A stretch of 64,000 nucleotides of DNA, taken from positions 301,425 to 365,424 of the forward strand of contig NZ_JOIZ01000002.1 in the NCBI RefSeq assembly GCF_000721605.1, in the 5' to 3' direction. The notes under the pieces were generated by a model, which worked only from the letters and a program-made list of their open reading frames with translations, did no database searches and was not told the origin of the DNA. Position numbers and translations under genes: made by a program. This document shows positions 24,127 to 32,253 of the stretch, one piece after another. How positions within the stretch are numbered: position 1 is the stretch's first letter; the number at the start of each line of letters is the position of its first letter. Origin of the DNA: Streptomyces sp. NRRL S-37. Its GTDB lineage: Bacteria; Actinomycetota; Actinomycetes; Streptomycetales; Streptomycetaceae.

Positions 24127-24537
24127 TCAGTCGCGCTCGGGCCAGACCGGGCCCTGGTCGGTCCAGATGACTCCCTTGTTGCGGCACAGGCAGAAGGGGT
24201 GGCCGATCGGGTCGGTGTAGATCCGCCAGCCGTAGCCTTCGGGGCCGATGAAGTCCTGCCTCAGTGTCGCGCCGAGGTCGAGGACGCGGCGCTGCTCGGA
24301 CTCGATGTCATCCACTTCGAAGTCGAGGTGGAACTGCTTGGGGTGCTCGCTGTCGGGCCACTGCGGAGCGCGGTAGTCGTCCACCCGGATGAAGGCCAGC
24401 TCGATCTCGCCGAACTTGATGCCGGCCCAGTCCTCGGAGCTGCCTTCCTTGACCGGACGGCCCGTCACCTCGGAGTAGAAAGCCGCCGGCTTCATCGTGT
24501 CCGGGCAGTCGATGATGAAATCGGTGAGTCGCAGCAT
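24127..24537 (-). CDS. VOC-superfamily (glyoxalase/bleomycin-resistance-like) protein
   Basis: 136 residues, one pair of VOC beta-alpha-beta-beta-beta units: LRLTDFIIDCPDTMKPAAFYSEVTGRPV at the start, QFHLDFEVDDIESEQRRVLDLGA in the middle and GYGWRIYTDPIGHPFCLC at the end. The metal-site positions hold His (QFHLDF) and no clear second Glu, so metal dependence is uncertain. It belongs to the many small VOC proteins of Streptomyces, which are mostly detoxification or unknown. ATG 24537 is preferred to 24561. It faces attR and is chromosomal. Confidence 0.75.
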   Translation of the reverse strand: MLRLTDFIIDCPDTMKPAAFYSEVTGRPVKEGSSEDWAGIKFGEIELAFIRVDDYRAPQWPDSEHPKQFHLDFEVDDIESEQRRVLDLGATLRQDFIGPEGYGWRIYTDPIGHPFCLCRNKGVIWTDQGPVWPERD

Positions 24538-24612
24538 CCGGCGATCCTGGCACAGGTCCACACCCGGCTTCGAGACCCGGCAGGCCGCGTCGGGTCCGTC
24601 CAGAGCCGCGGA

Positions 24613-26010
24613 TCAGGCCGCGGACGGCGGGATGTTCTGGTTGGCGTGGAAAAAGTTGTGCGGGTCGTAGGCGCGTTTGACCGCGGTCAGGCGGTCGTAG
24701 TTGTCGCGATAGGTGGAGCGGACGCGCTCGGGGCCCTCCCACTCGCCGAGGAAGTTGACGTACGAGCCGCCCATGGAGTGCGGGTGCAGGTCGGTCCAGT
24801 AGTCGACGCACCACTGCCGGAGCACGTCGGCGTTGGCCGGGTCGGGGTCGACGCCCGCGATGACGCCGGACCACACGGCGTCCCGGTAGGCCCAGGCCGT
24901 GTCGCCGGGGGAGACCCGGTGGGCCGCTCCGTCCACCGGGTACAGGTGCATCGTCGACAGGTCGGTGGGCAGGGCGTGGCCGTACCGCTCGTGCACCGCG
25001 ACGGCCTCGTCCGGGATGGAGTCGAAGAAGTCGCCCCGCCAGTACCACTGCAGGCCCTTGGGGATCAGCGGGTCGAACATGCTCTGCAGGGCGGGGTACG
25101 GCATCGGCGTGGTGAAGTGGAAGGCCGGCGGGGCCGGGTCGTTGACCACGGACAGGACGTCCTCCAGCCGGCCGGACTCCAGGTCACCGGTGTAGCACCA
25201 GATCACGGCGCACATCTTCTGTCCGTGGATCGGCTCGGGGAAGGGCGGGCCGGGCGGGACGGACAGCACCGCGAAGAATCCGTAGAGGTCCTCGGGCGCG
25301 GCGGGCAGGAACTCCCGGTACCAGCGCAGCACCTCCGCCGTGCGGTCGATGGGCCAGACGGTCACGGCGACCCCGACCGTGTGCACCGGCCGCAGCCGGA
25401 AGGTGAACGACGTGACCACGCCGAAGTTGCCGCCGCCGCCGCGCAGCGCCCACAGCAGGTCCGGGTGTTCCTTCTCGGTGGCGGTGACGAAGGAGCCGTC
25501 GGCGAGGACGACGTCGGCGGCGATCAGACTGTCGACCGTCAGCCCGTACGTGCGGGTCAGGTACCCGTGCCCGCCGCCCAGCGTGAGACCGCCGACGCCC
25601 GTCGTCGACATGATCCCGGCCGGCACGCCGAGGCCGAAGGCGTGCGTCTCGTGGTCCAGGTCGCCCAGCCGGCCGCCCCCGCCCACCTGCGCGGTCCCGG
25701 TCTCCGGGTCGACCCGTACCCAGCGCATCGGGGACAGGTCGAGGGTGAGCCCGCCGTCGACCAGGCACAGCCCCGGCCCGCTGTGGCCGCCCCCGCGGAC
25801 GGCGAGGTCGATGCCGGTCTCCCGGGCGAAGGCGACGGTGGCCCGGACGTCCGCCGCGCCCGCGCACCGGGCGACGGCGGCCGGACGCCGGTCGATCATG
25901 GCGTTGTAGATGCCGCGGGCCTCGTCGTAATCCGTGTCCTGCGGTGTGACGACCCGTCCCCGCAGGGTCTCGCGCAGGCTGTCGAACGTGGTTGCCGTTA
26001 TGCCGCTCAT
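24613..26010 (-). CDS. FAD-binding oxidoreductase, berberine-bridge-enzyme-like (PCMH plus BBE domain)
   Basis: 465 residues. The FAD domain runs from about 35 to 200, with the His of RGGGHSGPG as the likely covalent FAD attachment and GGGHGYLTRTYGLTVD as the second contact; the Cys used for bicovalent attachment in some members is replaced by Thr. The C-terminal BBE segment is complete (YDPHNFFHANQNI). Such flavoproteins oxidise alcohols, amines or sugar derivatives with O2. There is no signal peptide. ATG 26010 follows GAGGG; a longer frame to 26094 lacks a better site. No biosynthetic genes adjoin it, so the substrate is open. Confidence 0.82.
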   Translation of the reverse strand: MSGITATTFDSLRETLRGRVVTPQDTDYDEARGIYNAMIDRRPAAVARCAGAADVRATVAFARETGIDLAVRGGGHSGPGLCLVDGGLTLDLSPMRWVRVDPETGTAQVGGGGRLGDLDHETHAFGLGVPAGIMSTTGVGGLTLGGGHGYLTRTYGLTVDSLIAADVVLADGSFVTATEKEHPDLLWALRGGGGNFGVVTSFTFRLRPVHTVGVAVTVWPIDRTAEVLRWYREFLPAAPEDLYGFFAVLSVPPGPPFPEPIHGQKMCAVIWCYTGDLESGRLEDVLSVVNDPAPPAFHFTTPMPYPALQSMFDPLIPKGLQWYWRGDFFDSIPDEAVAVHERYGHALPTDLSTMHLYPVDGAAHRVSPGDTAWAYRDAVWSGVIAGVDPDPANADVLRQWCVDYWTDLHPHSMGGSYVNFLGEWEGPERVRSTYRDNYDRLTAVKRAYDPHNFFHANQNIPPSAA

Positions 26011-26098
26011 GAGCGGACACCCCTCGGGAAGGTGCGGTACAGGGTGCGCCCCCGCCCCTTCCAGTGTGACGCCGGTCACTCTGTCGCGCGACACGGGG

Positions 26099-26656
26099 TC
26101 ACTCCGGACGGTGGGTGCTCTCGTGGTGCCGGAGTGCGGTGCGGAGGTGGCTGGTCAGGGCGGTGGCCGCCGCCGTGAGGAAGACGAAGGTGTAGAGGAT
26201 CTGCAGGATGGTGACCAGGCGGGCCGCCTGGCCGTGCGGGGTGATGTCGCCGTAGCCGACGGTGGCGAGGGTGACCACCGTGAAGTAGAGGGCGTCGAGG
26301 CGGGTGGCGATGCCGTCGAGCTCGCCGGGGCGCTGGGCCAGGGCCTGGTAGGCGGTCGCGAAGACCAGGACGGACAGGCTCATCAGCAGGGGGATGACCA
26401 GCCCCGGGCGGACGTCCGGGCGGCCGAGCAGGACGTGGACGACCTGCCGCAGCAGCAGGAGCGCGATCAGCGTCAGCGCGAGGCCGAAGAGGAGCCAGCT
26501 CAGGGCCGGGCGGCGCGGGCCCAGACGGTCCAGGGGCAGGAGGAAGTACGCGGTGACCATCGTCGCCACGCCCGCCGCCTGGACCAGCCAGAGCCACAGG
26601 GCGTTCCGGGCCGCGGAGGTGCGCTCTAGGTCCGGGACTCGCGGCGTGGTGCGCAC
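26099..26656 (-). CDS. voltage-independent two-pore-helix potassium channel (Ion_trans_2)
   Basis: About 185 residues with hydrophobic segments near 15-35, 45-65, 80-100 and 140-165 and the K+ selectivity filter TVGYGD between the last two. The C-tail is short, without an RCK domain. The frame has no ATG at its beginning; GTG 26656, overlapping the preceding gene by 31 bases, is the most likely start, with a GTG/ATG pair around residue 30 as alternatives. It probably helps set membrane potential or K+ flux; the association with the DUF membrane gene upstream suggests joint expression. Confidence 0.75.
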   Translation of the reverse strand: MRTTPRVPDLERTSAARNALWLWLVQAAGVATMVTAYFLLPLDRLGPRRPALSWLLFGLALTLIALLLLRQVVHVLLGRPDVRPGLVIPLLMSLSVLVFATAYQALAQRPGELDGIATRLDALYFTVVTLATVGYGDITPHGQAARLVTILQILYTFVFLTAAATALTSHLRTALRHHESTHRPE

Positions 26657-27057
26657 AGGGCCCAGATGATGAAGCCGTCGATGACGAGGAGGGCGACCGC
26701 CCAGACCGGTGCGTACGGCAGCCACACGAAGTTGGCGACCATGCTGAGCCCGGCCAGTGCGACGCCCACCATGCGGGCCCAGGTGGCCCCGGTGAACAGG
26801 GCGAGACCGGCGACGGTCACCAGGGCGCCGAGGATCAGGTGGACCCAGCCCCAGCCGGTCAGGCTGAACTCGTAGGTGAAGTTCCGGGTGGCGACGAAGA
26901 CGTCGTCCTGGGCGATGGCGGCGATGCCCTGGAAGATCGCCATGATGCCGCCGAACGTCATCAGGACCGCCGCCGCAGCCGTCCAGCTCGTCGCCCAAGG
27001 GCTCTTGGCCTCCCACCCGGCCTGGTGGTGGCGCGTGCCGCTGACATTGCTCGCCAT
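26626..27057 (-). CDS. DUF7144-type four-helix membrane protein
   Basis: 143 residues with four hydrophobic helices (about 25-48, 68-92, 95-112, 115-135) and conserved WxWVHLILGAL and GWxWVHLILG-like elements of the small Streptomyces membrane family now named DUF7144. No enzymatic motif is visible. It overlaps the start of the K+ channel gene, so translation is linked. Its role is unknown. Confidence 0.72.
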   Translation of the reverse strand: MASNVSGTRHHQAGWEAKSPWATSWTAAAAVLMTFGGIMAIFQGIAAIAQDDVFVATRNFTYEFSLTGWGWVHLILGALVTVAGLALFTGATWARMVGVALAGLSMVANFVWLPYAPVWAVALLVIDGFIIWALCAPRRESRT

Positions 27058-27201
27058 GTGTCCGACCTTTCGGCTGTCCCCGAGCGTTGCGGCCCCTCCA
27101 CCAGGTTTGCACTCCGGTTCCCGCTCGGCACCTCGGCGTGTGTTCTCTGCCGGGAGGCGGTGCGTGGCCGTTGTCAGTGGTGCCCCCTAGGCTCGTCGGA
27201 G

Positions 27202-28074
27202 ATGGCACAGGCGTGGCGGTGCTCGGGGCTGCGGTGGTCGGCGGACGGTCCCGTGCTGGCGTGGGAGGGCGGCCGGCGCTCCGCGCTGCCCCGGGGGAAA
27301 CGGGTGGCCTTCGAGGTCGGGGAAGGGGGAGTGCGGACCTGCGTGGGGGCACGGGGGCACGCGTGTCCGCTGGCGGCGGCCGTCCCGGGGCGGAGCACGG
27401 GGGCGCGCTGCGAGGAGTGCGCCCGGCTGGACCGGGCGCACTCGGTGGCCGCCGACACCCTCGCGGACGATCCGCGGCCCTACCGCGTGTACCTGGCGTG
27501 GTTCGGGCCGGGGATGACCAAGGTGGGGATCACCGCCGTACAGCGGGGACCGGCGCGGCTGCTGGAGCAGGGGGCGGTCTCTTTCAGCTGGCTGGGGACC
27601 GGGCCGCTGATGGCGGCGCGGCGCACCGAGGAGCTGCTGCGCGCGGCTCTCCGGGTGCCCGACCGGATTCCGTACGCCGGCAAGCGGGCGGTGCGGGCGG
27701 TCCTCCCGGCCGGGGAGGAGGAGCGGGCGGCCGAGATCGCCGGGCTGCACGCGCGGGCGGTCGCCCTGGACGGATGGCCGGAGTCGCTCGCCCGTGAGCC
27801 GTTCCGGCCGGTCGATCACGTCGGGGTGTTCGGGCTGGCGGGGGTGCCGGCCGCCGTGGGGGAGGTGAGCGAGCTGGTCGCCGGGGGCGCGGTGAGCGGG
27901 GAGCTGGTGGCCGCCGCCGGTCCTGATCTGCATCTGGCGACGGGGAAGGGCGTCGTGGTGCTGGACACCCGGCTGCTGACCGGGTGGGACCTGCTCCCGG
28001 CCCCGGGACGGGAGTTCACGGTGCCGGTCAGGGCGGTCAGGGACCGGGCGGCGGCGCAGGACGGGCTGTTCTGA
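27202..28074 (+). CDS. DUF2797-domain protein
   Basis: 290 residues. A Cys-rich zinc-like part early on (RTCVGARGHACPLAAAVPG followed by ARCEECARL), then the DUF2797 core YRVYLAWFGPGMTKVGITAVQRGPARLLEQGA. That core resembles a GIY-YIG endonuclease fold in layout (YVYLA..., KVGIT), but family function is not established. TAGGCT lies eight bases before ATG 27202, so the mRNA may be leaderless. It stands alone on the plus strand. Confidence 0.75.
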   Translation: MAQAWRCSGLRWSADGPVLAWEGGRRSALPRGKRVAFEVGEGGVRTCVGARGHACPLAAAVPGRSTGARCEECARLDRAHSVAADTLADDPRPYRVYLAWFGPGMTKVGITAVQRGPARLLEQGAVSFSWLGTGPLMAARRTEELLRAALRVPDRIPYAGKRAVRAVLPAGEEERAAEIAGLHARAVALDGWPESLAREPFRPVDHVGVFGLAGVPAAVGEVSELVAGGAVSGELVAAAGPDLHLATGKGVVVLDTRLLTGWDLLPAPGREFTVPVRAVRDRAAAQDGLF

Positions 28075-28113
28075 TCCGGGGCCCGGCACGCACTGGACGC
28101 CGTCGGCGCATCC

Positions 28114-28248
28114 GTCGGACGGCCGCCGGGTGTCTGCCCCGGCATCGTGACGGGAGTTCCCTGCCCTGTGGAGCACCGGATATGGGGCGGGATCGGTCGG
28201 ACGGCCACCGGGCGTCCGCTTCGGCATCGTGACGGGAGTTCCCTGCCC
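28114..28248. repeat. two 53-bp imperfect direct repeats
   Basis: 28114-28166 and 28196-28248 align over 53 bases with about six mismatches; the last 27 bases are almost identical. The second copy abuts the broken amidohydrolase end. They look like a local duplication in decaying DNA. Confidence 0.55.
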
Positions 28249-28252
28249 CGGC

Positions 28253-28418
28253 CGGCCGCCCTCGGCGACCGGATCCTGCTCGGCACCGACTTCCCCGACA
28301 TCCCCTCCCCTGCCTCCACCAGCTCCGCGCGCTGGAGCGGCTGGACCTCGGGGACGCCTGGCTGCGGGCGGTCTGCCACGACAACGCGGCCCGGCTCTTC
28401 GGCCTGCCGCCCGGCTGA
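28253..28418 (+). pseudogene. frameshifted C-terminal remnant of an amidohydrolase (TIM-barrel)
   Basis: One frame from about 28256 reads AALGDRILLGTDFPDIPSP, then the homologous reading continues one frame over from 28314 as LHQLRALERLDLGDAWLRAV followed by a CHDNAARLFG-type end and a stop at 28416. Together they form the last about 50 residues of an amidohydrolase_2 protein (LLGTDFP is the metal-site strand). The 5' part is absent, so it is a relic. Confidence 0.6.
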
Positions 28419-28437
28419 GCGGGGCCGCCCCGCCCCG

Positions 28438-28466
28438 GCTGAGAACAGCCTGTGAGTTTCTCAGCC
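28438..28466. promoter_or_regulatory. inverted repeat and TTCTCAG direct repeats upstream of the response regulator
   Basis: GGCTGAGAA and TTCTCAGCC (28438-28446 and 28458-28466) are exact inverted copies; TTCTCAG recurs at about 28491. They lie 55-80 bases before the response regulator and are candidate sites for autoregulation. Confidence 0.4.
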
Positions 28467-28520
28467 AAAACACAGGTTGCCGAAAGGGTGTTCTCAGAGG
28501 CCCCGGACATCGTGTGCGGT

Positions 28521-29261
28521 ATGACCACGATCTCGCCCCAGGGGCGCACCGAACTGCTGAGGCCGGACGGGAGCCCCGTCCGCGTGCTTGTGGTGGACGA
28601 CGAGCAGTCGATCACCGAGCTGCTGTCCATGGCCCTGCGGTACGAAGGCTGGCAGATCCGCAGCGCCGGGGACGGCCAGGGGGCCCTCCGCACCGCACGC
28701 GAGTTCCGGCCCGACGCCGTCGTCCTGGACATGATGCTGCCGGACATGGACGGCCTGGCCATCCTCGGCCGGCTGCGCCGCGAACTCCCGGACGTACCCG
28801 TGCTGTTCCTCACCGCCAAGGACGCCGTCGAGGACCGTATCGCCGGACTGACCGCCGGCGGCGACGACTACGTCACCAAACCGTTCAGCCTGGAGGAGGT
28901 CGTCGCCCGGCTGCGCGGACTGATCCGCCGCTCCGGAGCGGCCGACCGCCGCTCCGAGTCGATGCTGGTCGTCGGCGACCTCACCCTCGACGAGGACAGC
29001 CACGAGGTCACCCGCGGCGGCGACGGCATCCACCTCACCGCCACCGAGTTCGAGCTGCTGCGCTTCCTCATGCGCAATCCGCGGCGCGTGCTCAGCAAGG
29101 CCCAGATCCTCGACCGGGTCTGGTCGTACGACTTCGGCGGGCAGGCGAACGTCGTCGAGCTGTACATCTCGTACCTGCGCCGGAAGATCGACGCGGGCCG
29201 GGAACCGATGATCCACACCCGGCGCGGCGCCGGCTACATGATCAAGCCCGCGGTCTCGTGA
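28521..29261 (+). CDS. OmpR-family response regulator
   Basis: 246 residues. Receiver domain with the acidic pair in VVDDEQ, phospho-acceptor Asp70 in VVLDMMLPDMDG and Lys in YVTKPF; C-terminal OmpR/PhoB winged helix (LTATEFELLRFLMRNPRRVLSKAQILDRVWSYDF) ending in HTRRGAGYMI. It binds DNA when phosphorylated by the kinase gene that overlaps its stop. The pair corresponds in position to S. coelicolor SCO4020/SCO4021. ATG 28521 is preferred over a start at 28452, which would include the repeat region. Confidence 0.93.
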   Translation: MTTISPQGRTELLRPDGSPVRVLVVDDEQSITELLSMALRYEGWQIRSAGDGQGALRTAREFRPDAVVLDMMLPDMDGLAILGRLRRELPDVPVLFLTAKDAVEDRIAGLTAGGDDYVTKPFSLEEVVARLRGLIRRSGAADRRSESMLVVGDLTLDEDSHEVTRGGDGIHLTATEFELLRFLMRNPRRVLSKAQILDRVWSYDFGGQANVVELYISYLRRKIDAGREPMIHTRRGAGYMIKPAVS

Positions 29262-30847
29262 GCGGACGGCGACGGCCGCGTCCGCGGCGACGGCCGCGTC
29301 CGCGGCGGCGGGCGCGCACCCCGCGCACCCTGCGGACGCGGCTCGTCGTCGCGTCCGTGGTGCTGATCGCGGTGGTGTGCGCGGTGATCGGGTCCGTGAC
29401 CACACTGGCGCTGCGGTCCCATCTGTACGAGCAGCTCGACGGGCAGCTGAAGGAGGTCGCGACGCGGGCGTCGGGCGACTTCGGACCGCCGGGGCAGGGC
29501 GGGGCCGGCCGGGATCCCAAGCCGGTCGATCTCACCGAGTTCGTCGCCCACGGCCCGCAGCCGAGCTACACCATCGCGGCGAAGGTCGAGAACGGCGCCG
29601 TCACCGAGGCCCTGTACGGGAAGAAGTCCGAGGACGACTTCTCGATGAGCGCCAAGTCGCTGGACGCGGCCCAGACCGCCGCGCTCGGCTCCGTCGCCCG
29701 GGACTTCACCGAGCACACCGTGGACATCCCCGGCCTCGGCACCTACCGCGCCGCCTACCGGGCGGGCCCCAACGGCACCTTCTACGTCGCCCTCCCCACC
29801 GCGGACGTCGAAAACACCATCAACACCCTGATCCTCGTCGAGATCAGCGTCACCGCCGCCGGACTGATCGCGGCCTCCCTCGCCGGAGCCGTCATCGTCG
29901 GCGTCGCCACCCGCCCCCTGCGCAAGGTCGCCGCCACCGCCACCCGCGTCTCCGAACTGCCCCTGCACACCGGCGAGGTGAACCTCGAGGAGCGCGTCCC
30001 CGAGTCCGAGTGCGACCCGCACAGCGAGGTCGGCCGGGTCGGCGCCGCGCTCAACCGGATGCTCGACCACGTCCACGGGGCGCTGCACGCCCGCCAGGAG
30101 AGCGAGACGCGGGTACGGCAGTTCGTCGCGGACGCCAGCCATGAGCTGCGCACGCCCCTGGCCTCCATCCGGGGATACGCCGAACTCACCCGGCGCGGCC
30201 GGGAGCAGGTCGGCCCCGACACCCGGCACGCGCTCGGCCGGATCGAGTCCGAGGCGAGCCGGATGACCCTGCTCGTCGAGGACCTGCTGCTGCTCGCCCG
30301 CCTGGACGCGGGCCGGCCGCTGCGGTTCGAGGAGACCGACCTCGTACCGCTCGTCGTGGACACCATCAGCGACGCCCGCGCCGCAGGGCAGGAGCACGTG
30401 TGGCGGCTCGAGCTGCCCGACGAGCCCGCGCCGGTGTGCGCCGACGCCGCCCGGCTCCAGCAGGTCCTCGTCAACCTGCTGGGCAACGCCCGCAACCACA
30501 CCCCGCCGGGCACCACCGTCACCGCGCGGGTGCGCCGCAACGGGCCCTGGCTCTGCGTGGACGTGGTCGACGACGGGCCGGGCATCGCGCCCGCACTGCT
30601 CCCGCGCATCTTCGAACGGTTCGCGCGCGGCGACTCCGCGCGCACCCGCGCCACCGGTTCGACCGGTCTGGGCCTGGCCATCGTGCAGGCCGTGGCGACC
30701 GCGCACGGCGGTGCCGTGACCGTCGACAGCGTGCCCGGACACACCGTGTTCACGCTCCATCTCCCCGCCGTGGAAACGGAGTTGGCGTCCGAGCCGTACT
30801 CACAGCCACGGCACAGCGTCACCACATGGGCAGGACAGGGCGCCTGA
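29258..30847 (+). CDS. membrane sensor histidine kinase (HAMP, HisKA, HATPase)
   Basis: 529 residues. An Arg-rich cytoplasmic start, membrane helix about 28-50, extracytoplasmic sensor of roughly 130 residues, second helix about 188-210, HAMP (210-270), HisKA with His295 in SHELRTPLASIRGY, and an ATPase domain with N box VNLLGNARNH, G1 VDDGPGIAP and G2 GSTGLGLAIV. All catalytic motifs are intact. It starts at GTG 29258 within the regulator stop (GTGA), so both are translated together. The GT2 and PMT-like genes follow within 15 bases and by overlap, which suggests a signal tied to the cell envelope. Confidence 0.93.
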   Translation: MSGRRRPRPRRRPRPRRRARTPRTLRTRLVVASVVLIAVVCAVIGSVTTLALRSHLYEQLDGQLKEVATRASGDFGPPGQGGAGRDPKPVDLTEFVAHGPQPSYTIAAKVENGAVTEALYGKKSEDDFSMSAKSLDAAQTAALGSVARDFTEHTVDIPGLGTYRAAYRAGPNGTFYVALPTADVENTINTLILVEISVTAAGLIAASLAGAVIVGVATRPLRKVAATATRVSELPLHTGEVNLEERVPESECDPHSEVGRVGAALNRMLDHVHGALHARQESETRVRQFVADASHELRTPLASIRGYAELTRRGREQVGPDTRHALGRIESEASRMTLLVEDLLLLARLDAGRPLRFEETDLVPLVVDTISDARAAGQEHVWRLELPDEPAPVCADAARLQQVLVNLLGNARNHTPPGTTVTARVRRNGPWLCVDVVDDGPGIAPALLPRIFERFARGDSARTRATGSTGLGLAIVQAVATAHGGAVTVDSVPGHTVFTLHLPAVETELASEPYSQPRHSVTTWAGQGA

Positions 30848-30861
30848 GCAGAGTCGGTTCC

Positions 30862-32253
30862 ATGCGAACCGATTCTTCTCCCGGCACCCTGCCGGCGCGG
30901 GAGCACCTCCCGGCCGCCGGAGCGGGCACGCCGGTCCTGGACGTCGTGATCCCCGTCTACAACGAGGAGAAGGACCTCAAGCCGTGCGTCCGCAGACTGC
31001 ACGAGCACCTGACCCGCACCTTCCCCTACGCCTTCCGCATCACGATCGCCGACAACGCCTCCACGGACAGCACCCCGCACGTGGCCGCCCGGCTGGCGGA
31101 ACGGCTTCCGCAGGTGCGGTCGGTGCGCCTGGAGCAGAAGGGGCGCGGCCGGGCACTGCGGACCGTCTGGTCCGCCTCGGACGCCCCCGTCCTCGCCTAC
31201 ATGGACGTGGACCTGTCCACCGACCTCAACGCGCTGCTGCCGCTGGTCGCCCCGCTGATCTCCGGCCACTCCGACCTCGCCATCGGCTCCCGGCTGAGCC
31301 GCAGCTCCCGCGTGGTGCGCGGCGCCAAGCGGGAGTTCATCAGCCGCTCGTACAACCTGATCCTGCGCGGCTCGCTCCAGGCCCGCTTCTCCGACGCGCA
31401 GTGCGGGTTCAAGGCGATCCGCCGTGACGTGGCCCAGGTGCTGCTGCCGCTGGTGGAGGACAGCGGCTGGTTCTTCGACACCGAGCTGCTGGTCCTCTCC
31501 GAGCGCGCCGGGCTGCGCATCCACGAGGTGCCGGTCGACTGGGTCGACGACCCCGACTCCACCGTGCACATCGTGCGGACGGCGACCGAGGACCTCAAGG
31601 GCGTCTGGCGGGTCGGCAGGGCCCTGGCCACCGGCTCGCTGCCGCTGGACCGGCTCGCCCGCCCCTTCGGCGACGACCCGCGTGACCGCACCCTCCAGGA
31701 CGTACCGCAGGGACTGGCCCGCCAATTGGTCGGCTTCTGCGTCGTCGGTGTCCTGTCCACCCTCTTCTACCTGCTGCTCTACAGCGGCTTCCGGACCTTC
31801 ACCGGCTCCCAGGTTGCCAACGGGCTCGCCCTGCTGGTCTCGGCGGTCGCCAACACCGCCGCCAACCGGCGGCTCACCTTCGGGGTGCGGGGACGCGGCG
31901 GGGCCGTACGGCACCAGGCGCAGGGGCTCGTCGTCTTCGGCATCGGTCTCGCCCTGACCAGCGGCTCGCTCGCCGCGCTCAACACCGCCACCAGCGACCC
32001 CGCCCACTCCACCGAGCTGGCGGTGCTCATCGCGGCCAACCTCGCGGCGACCGTGCTGCGGTTCCTGCTCTTCCGGGCGTGGGTCTTCCCGGACCGCACC
32101 CGGTCCCCCGAGACCCCCGCCGAGCCCTCCTGGCAGGACGCCCCCGCCGCCTCCGCCTGGCAGGACGCGACCCTGCCGCTCCAGCCGGTCCGCTCGCCGC
32201 TGCCCACCCGTCCGTCCCGGCCTTCCGACTCCGACCCGAGGGACTTCCGATGA
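30862..32253 (+). CDS. GT2 glycosyltransferase fused to a GtrA membrane domain (dolichol-phosphate-mannose-synthase-like)
   Basis: 463 residues. Residues about 25-260 form a DPM1-type GT2 enzyme: VIPVYNEEKDL, IADNASTDST, the DxD in YMDVDLSTD and WFFDTELLVL. Residues 285-425 are a GtrA-like domain with four membrane helices (VGFCVVGVLSTLFYLLLYS and so on). The expected reaction is transfer of a sugar from a nucleotide donor to polyprenyl phosphate, with GtrA flipping the product outwards. The next gene, overlapping by ATGA, is a polyprenyl-phosphate-sugar-using glycosyltransferase, so the two probably work in sequence. The start region is poorly marked; ATG 30862 lies 14 bases after the kinase stop. 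Confidence 0.88.
   Translation: MRTDSSPGTLPAREHLPAAGAGTPVLDVVIPVYNEEKDLKPCVRRLHEHLTRTFPYAFRITIADNASTDSTPHVAARLAERLPQVRSVRLEQKGRGRALRTVWSASDAPVLAYMDVDLSTDLNALLPLVAPLISGHSDLAIGSRLSRSSRVVRGAKREFISRSYNLILRGSLQARFSDAQCGFKAIRRDVAQVLLPLVEDSGWFFDTELLVLSERAGLRIHEVPVDWVDDPDSTVHIVRTATEDLKGVWRVGRALATGSLPLDRLARPFGDDPRDRTLQDVPQGLARQLVGFCVVGVLSTLFYLLLYSGFRTFTGSQVANGLALLVSAVANTAANRRLTFGVRGRGGAVRHQAQGLVVFGIGLALTSGSLAALNTATSDPAHSTELAVLIAANLAATVLRFLLFRAWVFPDRTRSPETPAEPSWQDAPAASAWQDATLPLQPVRSPLPTRPSRPSDSDPRDFR

Noticed and set aside
26656..27352. Long upstream extension of the K+ channel frame
   Set aside because: It would run through the DUF7144 gene on the same strand in another frame and has non-membrane, Arg/Pro-rich content; only the C-terminal part is channel-like.
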